This document shows positions 7,533-12,429 of a stretch of DNA of 12,429 bases, piece after piece. The DNA comes from UBA4132 sp037133675 (GTDB lineage: Bacteria > Pseudomonadota > Gammaproteobacteria > Methylococcales > Methylomonadaceae): NCBI GenBank assembly GCA_037133675.1, contig JBAXNR010000111.1:1-12429 (forward strand). Direction: 5' to 3'. Numbering within the stretch: position 1 is the stretch's first letter; every line of letters starts with the position of its first letter. Below the pieces are notes generated by a model. It saw only the letters and a list, made by a program, of their open reading frames with translations, was not told where the DNA came from and ran no database searches. The translations under genes were made by a program, and so were the position numbers.

Positions 7533-8651
7533 TTATTTAGTTGTTAATAAAAATTGTTTAGCCAAAGCCGCTTTAGAAGTTAAAATTTTAGGCATATTTT
7601 GAATTAAATAAAGCTCTGTAAAACTGTTGCTGTCATTTTCATTGACTGCCTTAATTAAATCATCGGTTTCCAAATAAACTGCATAACCCACCATTAACAC
7701 TGTTTCTTTACGAAAAAATTGATCGCTATTATCTTCAAGCGCAAAGCCAGGAATATACAGAATATCTTTTACCTTTACCGCAAAAAAATCTTGATTACTT
7801 ATTTTTTTGTACAAAGAATAATTTTCAAACTGAACCGAACCAAACACATCATAAACTTCATTTTTAACTTGCATGGTTTGTTTTTGGCTACGAGCGCGGT
7901 CGAATAACACAACCGACTTACCATCAGTAAACACAAAAAAAGTTGAAATTCTGGTTGAATTTACAATAAAAGTTGTTGGAATTTCAGTGTCATATTGCCC
8001 TTCATACAACTTATATTTTTCTTCTACATCATGAGCAACAAACTGTTTTAATTTCTCTGGTAAATCTTTTATGGTTAAGTTTGTTAAATCATTCCCAAAA
8101 ATATGTGCGACAGAAAAATCCAAATCAACCTGATTTTGAACTGCTACGTTATAACGAATTTTACTCGGATGAGCATATTTGTTTTCTTCAAGAATAGCAT
8201 TAATAGCTTGTTCAAAACTTGACCAACGCTTATCGAAAAAATCGGCAAGTTGTTCATTTGATGCTTCTAGCGATAAAGCAGTATTAATATTTCTTAACAA
8301 TTTAAGCACAGCTTCTTGATTAAAACTGATAAAAGAGAATTGTCTAAAAGGTATTTCAATTTCAGAATCTAGCCTGTCAAACAAAATAGGACACAAATGG
8401 CTTGTTTGATGACTAATGACACCTGCCTCAAATAACATCTGCGGCGCGTTGATATTTTCTTTGGTTAAAACAAAAATACCATAATCGACATTTGATAGTT
8501 TTGCCTGTTCTTCTTGCCAACGAGTAGCTGAAAAAACATCCTCAGCGGAAACAATCACTTGTATCTCTTGATTGAAACTTAACAACCAAGCTCTAAGTTC
8601 ATTAGCCAACTTTTGACCATATTGACCTGCACAACTGATAAATAAATTCAT
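7533..8651 (-). CDS. TIR-domain protein A, paralogue of the next gene
   Basis: At 372 residues, this is the first gene of the operon. The TIR domain (about 1-130) begins LFISCAGQYG (3-12), followed by VSAEDVFSATRW (34-45), YGIFVLTKENINAPQMLFEAG (57-77) and LCPILFD (86-92), with E75 as predicted catalytic glutamate. The tryptophan usually found four residues before that glutamate, kept in protein B, is Q71 here. The C-terminal region starts at HPSK (161-164) and parallels protein B throughout: TRISTFFVFTDGKSVVLFDR (233-252), VFGSVQFEN (269-277), LYIPGFALEDN (298-308), KETVLMVGYAVYLE (315-328) and an LTSKA motif near the end. The pair arose by duplication but is well diverged. CAGGTG precedes the ATG at good spacing. 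No signal peptide is seen, so a cytoplasmic location is expected. Confidence 0.85.
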   Translation of the reverse strand: MNLFISCAGQYGQKLANELRAWLLSFNQEIQVIVSAEDVFSATRWQEEQAKLSNVDYGIFVLTKENINAPQMLFEAGVISHQTSHLCPILFDRLDSEIEIPFRQFSFISFNQEAVLKLLRNINTALSLEASNEQLADFFDKRWSSFEQAINAILEENKYAHPSKIRYNVAVQNQVDLDFSVAHIFGNDLTNLTIKDLPEKLKQFVAHDVEEKYKLYEGQYDTEIPTTFIVNSTRISTFFVFTDGKSVVLFDRARSQKQTMQVKNEVYDVFGSVQFENYSLYKKISNQDFFAVKVKDILYIPGFALEDNSDQFFRKETVLMVGYAVYLETDDLIKAVNENDSNSFTELYLIQNMPKILTSKAALAKQFLLTTK

Positions 8652-8662
8652 AACAAAACACC

Positions 8663-8691
8663 TGTTAAATTAAATTTTACTGATTTTAACA
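8663..8691. repeat. Inverted repeat in the divergent TIR operon promoter region
   Basis: TGTTAAA (8663-8669) and TTTAACA (8685-8691) are exact 7-base inverted copies with a 15-base spacer, starting 12 bases upstream of the TIR protein A start. The position would suit an operator acting on the TIR operon, but AT-rich DNA makes such matches easy to find. Confidence 0.35.
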
Positions 8692-8698
8692 AAAGCTG

Positions 8699-8727
8699 TT
8701 GATAAAAGAGAAGCTAAATTGTAAATT
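8699..8727 (+). promoter_or_regulatory. Candidate promoter for the helical protein gene
   Basis: TTGATA (8699-8704) and TAAATT (8722-8727) are separated by exactly 17 bases. They lie 38 bases before the favoured ATG at 8766, which has GAGG (8753-8756) as ribosome site. The TIR operon must be read the other way from the same 114-base gap, but I see no convincing promoter for it. Confidence 0.35.
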
Positions 8728-8765
8728 ACTATTCTTTGAAAATATAAAATACGAGGTAAGTGCAA

Positions 8766-9182
8766 ATGAAATGGAGTCAATGGTTAGCAAACTGGGACAT
8801 GACATCCCTTAAAATCTCTGCACCTTTCATGGAAATGGAATGGTCGCCACAGGAAGCCGACAAAGACGCAGCATGGGAACTGTATATCGAATTATTAACC
8901 CGCATCACCATACAAAGCTTAGACATGAAACACGGCGACGAAAAAACCGCCCTTACAAGTGTACATTCAATCTTTGACAGCACCAGAAAAATACTCAAAA
9001 AATATGGTAGAGATTGTGAAGAATTTGCCGCCATTGCAATTCCAGTTCTTAACCAAATTGTTCGCCCGTTTACAGCCGAATGGCACGGACGTAGCCTAGA
9101 TGGTGATTTCAGTAAACTAGAATGTCGTACTGAGTTTCGTACAGAATTGGAAAGGCTACAACAGGAACTCAAAATACGCTGA
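8766..9182 (+). CDS. Small helical protein of unknown function, probably frameshifted at its end
   Basis: I cannot assign a function. The protein is 138 residues, mostly predicted helix and soluble, rich in Trp near its start (KWSQWLANWD) and acidic overall. Conserved-looking stretches include MEWSPQEADKDAAWELY, HGDEKTAL, IVRPFTAEWHG and a C-terminal coiled-coil-like ELERLQQEL. I chose ATG 8766 because GAGG lies 9 bases before it; the GTG at 8760 would be only 3 bases from that site. The present frame stops at TGA 9180-9182, but losing one A from the AAAA run at 9171-9174 would continue it as KYAEMLGEMAGVKKD and onward to TAA at 9241-9243. It is divergent from the TIR operon across 114 bases, so a functional link is possible but unproven. 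Confidence 0.7.
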   Translation: MKWSQWLANWDMTSLKISAPFMEMEWSPQEADKDAAWELYIELLTRITIQSLDMKHGDEKTALTSVHSIFDSTRKILKKYGRDCEEFAAIAIPVLNQIVRPFTAEWHGRSLDGDFSKLECRTEFRTELERLQQELKIR

Positions 9183-9257
9183 AATGCTAGGAGAAATGGC
9201 AGGAGTGAAAAAAGATTTTACTAGACTTGAAATAACGCGATAAGGTGCGCTACATAT

Positions 9258-9330
9258 AGGATGCGCTGAGGTACGAGCGCGATTGTTCGAGTTGACGCGA
9301 ATGATGCGCCTCCTATCGTCGGCACATCCT
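9258..9330. repeat. Imperfect long palindrome, REP/MITE-like
   Basis: AGGATGCGCTGA (9258-9269) pairs with TCGGCACATCCT (9319-9330) with one mismatch and one G-T pair. The inner parts also align roughly, around GAGCGCGAT (9275-9283) and ATGATGCGCC (9301-9310). It sits between two convergent genes, where such elements collect, and may limit readthrough from either side. The rest of the gap to 9394 shows nothing I can name. Confidence 0.55.
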
Positions 9331-9394
9331 TTGGATATTCCCGCTACCGTTCACTCCAGTACCTCTGTTTTGGCTTAGTCAGAAGAAAAGTTTA

Positions 9395-9787
9395 TCAACG
9401 CATAGCCGCCCGTGCTGCCTCAGCTAAAAACACTGAGCGGGTCAAATGTTTGGTTCGCGTATAATCATCAATCCGCTTGATTAACAGTTTTGGTAAAGTC
9501 ACGTTGATTTGTTCGGCTTCACCTTCAAAAGCCGAAGTATCAACATCCACTATTGCCCACACACCACCCATATAATCAGGATTAGCTTGATGCTGACTAA
9601 TCGGGGCAATCATTGGCGTATCATTCCCTTCTTCTAACAATCCCTCTAAATGCAATTCTATTGCCTCTTTAACGGATTCCAACGCATCTTCTATGCTATC
9701 ACCCGCCGAAAAACAACCCGCTAAATCGGGTACGGTCACGCCATAACGTTGACCATCATCTGAATGTAAAACTACTGCAATTTTCAT
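9395..9787 (-). CDS. hicB: HicB antitoxin
   Basis: HicB neutralises the HicA mRNA-cleaving toxin and represses their shared promoter. The 130-residue protein has the HicB fold at about 1-60: YGVTVPDLAGCFSAGDSIEDAL spans 15-36, then VKEAIELHLEGLLEEG (39-54). A C-terminal ribbon-helix-helix DNA-binding domain (about 93-130) contains INVTLPKLLIKRIDDY and TRSVFLAEAARAAM. I take ATG 9787 as the start because it overlaps the hicA stop as ATGA. The TTG at 9793 would add two residues but is less likely. The order hicA then hicB is the common one. Confidence 0.93.
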   Translation of the reverse strand: MKIAVVLHSDDGQRYGVTVPDLAGCFSAGDSIEDALESVKEAIELHLEGLLEEGNDTPMIAPISQHQANPDYMGGVWAIVDVDTSAFEGEAEQINVTLPKLLIKRIDDYTRTKHLTRSVFLAEAARAAMR

Positions 9788-9966
9788 TTCCAACCTGCCT
9801 GTTTGTAAATACTGGAAAGCGTTCCTTTTGGAATATCGCCATCAGGATGTTTAACCGTCACTAAGCCTTTTTTGCTTTCATGCTTGAACTGGTGATGCGA
9901 ACCTTTGACTCTAACCAACACCCAGCCGTCCTGTTTTAACCGCTTAATCAGCATTTTGCTATTCAT
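9784..9966 (-). CDS. hicA: HicA mRNA interferase toxin
   Basis: This 60-residue protein has the double-stranded-RNA-binding-like fold of HicA toxins, which cleave mRNA in translating cells. Markers are MLIKRLKQDGWVLVRVKGSHHQF (5-27) and the tail LVTVKHPDGDIPKGTLSSIYKQAG (35-58). H24 in GSHHQF is the expected catalytic histidine. It looks intact and full length. There is no clear Shine-Dalgarno site before the ATG at 9966. TATAAC on the minus strand (9988-9983) could be a -10 box. The stop overlaps the hicB start by 4 bases, so toxin and antitoxin are coupled. Confidence 0.92.
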   Translation of the reverse strand: MNSKMLIKRLKQDGWVLVRVKGSHHQFKHESKKGLVTVKHPDGDIPKGTLSSIYKQAGWK

Positions 9967-10090
9967 AATTATTTTTCAATGGGTTATACAAAGTTAGCAA
10001 ACAAATTAACTAATACTAAGCAGCTTTTAGTTTTGCCATTTTATGATTAATCAACATCTAAAGCTATTGAACTCCTGACAATACCACATA

Positions 10091-10120
10091 AAAACCGACT
10101 ACATTTCTGCAATCGGGTTT
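10091..10120 (-). terminator. Terminator following the decayed small gene
   Basis: On the minus strand AAACCCGA (10120-10113) pairs with TCGGTTT (10098-10092) with one bulged base, followed by a T-rich stretch. It lies 10 bases past the stop of the decayed antitoxin-like frame and is in the right orientation to have been its terminator. Confidence 0.45.
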
Positions 10121-10130
10121 GTGTTTAAAG

Positions 10131-10236
10131 CTAGTCACAGCCCACTTTCATTATGACAATCAGTTGATAGAGAGCATCCAAATATTGATCATCCACATTA
10201 TCACACTGCCTTTAAACTATTTTTAGTCATTGCCAT
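10131..10236 (-). pseudogene. Frameshifted small gene, possibly antitoxin-like
   Basis: An AGGAG ribosome site (10249-10245) lies 8 bases before an ATG at 10236. The frame reads MAMTKNSLKAV and stops at once. One base over, the same strand continues without interruption as DNVDDQYLDALYQLIVIMKV to TAG at 10133-10131. The total of 106 bases is one more than a multiple of three, so a single-base insertion near the GTGTGATAA junction would explain it. The DALYQLI-type helix recalls small antitoxin subunits of plasmid addiction pairs, but this is only a resemblance. The rest of the 390-base stretch 9967-10356 shows no other supportable gene. Confidence 0.45.
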
Positions 10237-10356
10237 GATCTAATCTCCTGTTTTGTACCGTTTGTTCGTTAGAATAACCCATCTTTCAGTGAGAATATTT
10301 TTGCCTATTACCTTACTCTCTATACCCAAAAACTACACTAAAAATTAAAACCCTAT

Positions 10357-10890
10357 ATGAAGATGAAGACACTTACCGAAATCCATACTGATATTGATGC
10401 GCGTGTGCAAGCTATCAGTGACGATAATGCAGACTGGTTATGCCGTATGGGCTGTGATGGCTGTTGTCGGCGGCTGGCAGAAATTCCCAGATTGACAGCA
10501 GCAGAATGGGCGTTGTTACGGGATGGACTCGCAGCGTTGCCGCCTGAGCAGCTTTTGGAGATTGGTCGGGGTATTGCCGCGCTGGCTGAACAGACTTCTC
10601 GCCCTGTCATTTGTCCGATGTTGAATCAATCGCTGGGGGCTTGCAGGGTTTATGCTCATAGACCTGTGGCGTGTCGTACTTATGGTTTTTATGTGCAGCG
10701 TGATAAAGGGCTTTACTGTACAGAAATAGAAGCGCGTGTGGCAGGCGGCGATTGGGCGACGGTGGTGTGGGGCAATCATGATGCTGTTGATCGCAGTCTT
10801 AACGCGCTGGGTGATAGCCGCGATTTGACCGAGTGGTTCGCGCTTTGGCAAACACACGCTAAGCTAACCGAAATTTCTCACATCTGCTGA
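10357..10890 (+). CDS. YkgJ-family cysteine-cluster protein
   Basis: This 177-residue cytoplasmic protein has the YkgJ (CxxCxxCC) zinc- or iron-chelating signature. C29, C33, C36 and C37 lie in CRMGCDGCC, followed by C86, C96, C106 and C121, with the diagnostic ACRVYAHRPVACRTYG at 95-110. Members are proposed to bind a metal or iron-sulfur cluster, and their molecular role is not established. All eight key cysteines are present, so the protein looks intact. The gene stands alone, with no obvious ribosome site before the ATG. A second in-frame ATG two codons later is also possible. A transposase relic lies directly downstream on the opposite strand. Confidence 0.88.
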   Translation: MKMKTLTEIHTDIDARVQAISDDNADWLCRMGCDGCCRRLAEIPRLTAAEWALLRDGLAALPPEQLLEIGRGIAALAEQTSRPVICPMLNQSLGACRVYAHRPVACRTYGFYVQRDKGLYCTEIEARVAGGDWATVVWGNHDAVDRSLNALGDSRDLTEWFALWQTHAKLTEISHIC

Positions 10891-10906
10891 GAGTATGTTT
10901 TAAAAG

Positions 10907-11020
10907 TCAATTATCAAGTCGCCCCAGCATCAGATTTATCATGGCAATATGAATAAAGGCGACGCTGGAATCAATGAGAACCTCGTTCGGCGGTTTTGCG
11001 GAACTGATAGATGGTAAGCT
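10907..11020 (-). pseudogene. C-terminal relic of an IS5-like transposase
   Basis: On the minus strand one frame reads IYQFRKTAER and then meets a stop. Dropping one base at the GG near 10981-10982 continues it as VLIDSSVAFIHIAMINLMLGRLDN to TGA at 10909-10907. The pattern of a KTAE motif followed by a helix ending in INLMLxRL is typical of the extreme C terminus of IS5-group DDE transposases. No catalytic domain and no terminal inverted repeat are present, so this is an old fragment. The right limit is approximate. Confidence 0.6.
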
Positions 11021-11058
11021 TCCTCACCAGCGGTCATCACTTAGAGACTGATTTCATA

Positions 11059-11064
11059 TATAAT
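11059..11064 (+). promoter_or_regulatory. Candidate -10 box for xseB-ispA
   Basis: A perfect TATAAT lies 42 bases before the xseB start, within CATATATAATG. No good -35 box is found at 16-18 bases upstream. It is the best promoter candidate after the transposase relic, suggesting that xseB-ispA has its own transcription start. Confidence 0.4.
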
Positions 11065-11106
11065 GTAAAACTTTAGAGCCTAATATCCCTCAAAATTTTA
11101 TTCACA

Positions 11107-11340
11107 ATGCCGAAAAAGAAAACGACAACTTTATTTGAAGATTCACTGGCTGAGCTGGAACAATTGGTTAGTCAGTTGGAACAAGGCGACATTTCCCTTG
11201 AAGACTCGTTAAAGTCATTTGAACGTGGTGTCAATCTGACGCGCACTTGTCAAAAAGCTCTGCAAGATGCAGAACAAAAAGTTCAAATTTTATTAGAAAA
11301 AAACGGCACCCTATCCTTGGAGTCATTTACCGATGAGTAA
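11107..11340 (+). CDS. xseB: Exodeoxyribonuclease VII small subunit
   Basis: XseB binds the large subunit XseA to form exonuclease VII, which degrades single-stranded DNA from both ends to short oligonucleotides. The 77-residue length is normal and the protein is largely two helices. FEDSLAELEQLVSQLEQGDISLEDSLKSFERG (10-41) is the family core, followed by CQKALQDAEQKVQIL (49-63). It overlaps the ispA start by 8 bases, the usual xseB-ispA arrangement, so the two are cotranscribed. No clear ribosome site is seen upstream. Confidence 0.95.
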   Translation: MPKKKTTTLFEDSLAELEQLVSQLEQGDISLEDSLKSFERGVNLTRTCQKALQDAEQKVQILLEKNGTLSLESFTDE

Positions 11341-12229
11341 TGCGTTAAAAGAATACCTTAGTTTTTGTCAAAATCGTGTCGAGAAAGCCTTGGAAGATCG
11401 CCTTCCTAAAGCGCATATTCTGCCGCAAAAACTGCATCAAGCAATGCGTTACAGTACCTTGGATGGTGGCAAACGCACACGTCCTTTACTGACTTACTGC
11501 ACGGGTAATGTGTTGGGCATCGCGCCTGTCGCCTTGGATGGTCTAGCGTGTGCAGTTGAATTTATTCATGTGTATTCGTTAATTCATGATGATTTGCCTG
11601 CGATGGATGATGATGATTTACGGCGTGGTAAGCCCACGTCTCATGTGGCGTTTGATGAAGCAACGGCGATACTTGCAGGCGATGCGTTACAAGCATTGGC
11701 ATTTGAAATATTGGCAAATGATCCAAGTATTACCGCAGCTCCCGAAGCGCGGCTAAAAATGATTACTGCATTGGCAAAAGCTAGTGGTTCATTAGGCATG
11801 GTAGGTGGTCAAGCAATTGATTTAGCTTCTGTGGGTACTAAGTTGAGCTTGCCTGAATTGGAAAATATGCACATTCACAAAACGGGCGCGTTAATTCGTG
11901 CCAGTGTCACCTTGGCAACGTTGGCAAAAGCTGACATAGACGTGACGGTTGCCGCTAAGTTGGATCATTATGCAAAATGTATCGGGTTATCGTTTCAGGT
12001 TAAAGATGACATACTTGACGAAGAAAGCGATACCGTCACTTTAGGTAAAACGCAAGGCAAAGATAAGGACAATGATAAACCCACTTACCCAGCACTATTA
12101 GGTTTAGCGGGAGCAAAACAAAAAGCTCAAGAACTGCACGAGAACGCACTGGATAGCTTGAGTATTTTTGGCAAAGAAGCGGATTTATTACGCGATTTGT
12201 CGCTGTATATTATTCAACGTGACCATTAA
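11333..12229 (+). CDS. ispA: Farnesyl diphosphate synthase (short-chain polyprenyl synthase)
   Basis: IspA condenses dimethylallyl and geranyl diphosphate with isopentenyl diphosphate to give farnesyl diphosphate, the precursor of ubiquinone side chains, undecaprenyl phosphate and other isoprenoids. The 298-residue protein has the substrate-binding GGKRTRP (45-51), the first Asp-rich motif DDxxxxD (D86, D87, D92, with RRGKP after it) and the second DDxxD (D225, D226, D229). GGQAIDL at 158-164 and KTGALI (183-188) are also typical. Bulkier residues near the first Asp motif would decide product length; farnesyl is the likely product by context. The gene is followed by a terminator and then dxs. 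Confidence 0.95.
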   Translation: MSNALKEYLSFCQNRVEKALEDRLPKAHILPQKLHQAMRYSTLDGGKRTRPLLTYCTGNVLGIAPVALDGLACAVEFIHVYSLIHDDLPAMDDDDLRRGKPTSHVAFDEATAILAGDALQALAFEILANDPSITAAPEARLKMITALAKASGSLGMVGGQAIDLASVGTKLSLPELENMHIHKTGALIRASVTLATLAKADIDVTVAAKLDHYAKCIGLSFQVKDDILDEESDTVTLGKTQGKDKDNDKPTYPALLGLAGAKQKAQELHENALDSLSIFGKEADLLRDLSLYIIQRDH

Positions 12230-12244
12230 GTCGAATAATTACTC

Positions 12245-12285
12245 AAACTTGTGAGGTCTTCAAGACTTCGCGGGTTTATTTTTAT
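12245..12285 (+). terminator. Strong hairpin terminator between ispA and dxs
   Basis: AAACTTGTGAGGTCTT (12245-12260) pairs over its full length with AAGACTTCGCGGGTTT (12262-12277), allowing several G-T pairs, and is followed by TATTTTTAT. It separates ispA from dxs, which in many relatives are read as one operon, so dxs probably needs readthrough or its own promoter in the remaining 50 bases. Confidence 0.75.
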
Positions 12286-12332
12286 CGATGTAAGCTTAAG
12301 ACACTGTGCCGACTCAAGGAATCAATTTATAA

Positions 12333-12429
12333 ATGAACAAAGGTAGTTTTCCACTGCTAGACACCATCCACATCCCCGCCGATGTCCGTAAACTGAGCAA
12401 GGCGCAACTCAAGCCGTTAGCGAAAGAAC
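12333..12429 (+). CDS. dxs: 1-deoxy-D-xylulose-5-phosphate synthase, first 32 codons
   Basis: The open frame from ATG 12333 runs off the window. It reads PLLDTIHIPADVRKL and then KAQLKPLAKE, the N-terminal pattern of Dxs, which joins pyruvate and glyceraldehyde 3-phosphate with thiamine diphosphate in the first step of the methylerythritol phosphate pathway. AAGGA (12316-12320) lies 12 bases before the start, a slightly long spacing. The position after ispA supports the call. No catalytic residues are in view. Confidence 0.88.
   Translation, partial: MNKGSFPLLDTIHIPADVRKLSKAQLKPLAKE

Noticed and set aside
8760..8765. GTG at 8760 as start of the helical protein
   Set aside because: It is only 3 bases from GAGG; ATG 8766 has normal spacing.
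9788..9793. TTG at 9793 as start of hicB
   Set aside because: ATG at 9787 gives the usual ATGA overlap with hicA and fits the family N terminus.
10353..10857. Minus-strand frames across the YkgJ-type gene
   Set aside because: The plus strand carries the full cysteine signature; the antisense frames have no recognisable features.
1..12429. CRISPR arrays, rRNA, further tRNAs, riboswitches
   Set aside because: I saw no regularly spaced repeats and no other cloverleaf or known riboswitch core on either strand.

Overview
The window looks like a stretch of gammaproteobacterial chromosome. The order pheT, ihfA, merR-like gene and tRNA-Pro(GGG) on the minus strand is a conserved gammaproteobacterial arrangement, and so is xseB-ispA-dxs on the plus strand. 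I cannot name the genus with confidence; a sulfur-oxidiser of the Thiothrix/Beggiatoa type is only an impression from the protein style and the dispersed palindromes.

Left edge (1-1042): the N-terminal part of a P4-type tyrosine integrase runs off the window. It sits beside the 3' end of tRNA-Pro, the classic arrangement of an integrated element using a tRNA as attB. Between them lie a cluster of short GTTACTGC-type repeats and the tRNA terminator. Core block (1139-4148): merR-like, ihfA and pheT are tightly packed. The usual partner pheS is not upstream of pheT.

Middle, accessory region (4149-11106): a YafK-type L,D-transpeptidase-fold lipoprotein; a decayed RimI-like acetyltransferase tail; an AT-rich three-gene operon of two paralogous TIR-domain proteins and an AEC-like membrane protein; a divergent small helical protein with a likely 3' frameshift; a palindromic repeat; a HicAB toxin-antitoxin pair; a decayed small antitoxin-like gene that keeps its ribosome binding site and terminator; a YkgJ-type cysteine-cluster protein; and a decayed IS5-like transposase tail. 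The density of remnants suggests repeated gain and loss of DNA between two conserved core blocks.

Right edge (11107-12429): xseB and ispA overlap. A strong terminator follows, and then the first 32 codons of dxs. Together ispA and dxs serve isoprenoid synthesis.

The most interesting candidate is the TIR-TIR-membrane protein operon (8651 down to 5437). Both TIR proteins keep the catalytic-glutamate motif and share a C-terminal half of about 210 residues that I cannot assign firmly. The third gene is translationally coupled through a 4-base overlap. This is consistent with an NAD-consuming defence module with a membrane component, but that function is inferred.
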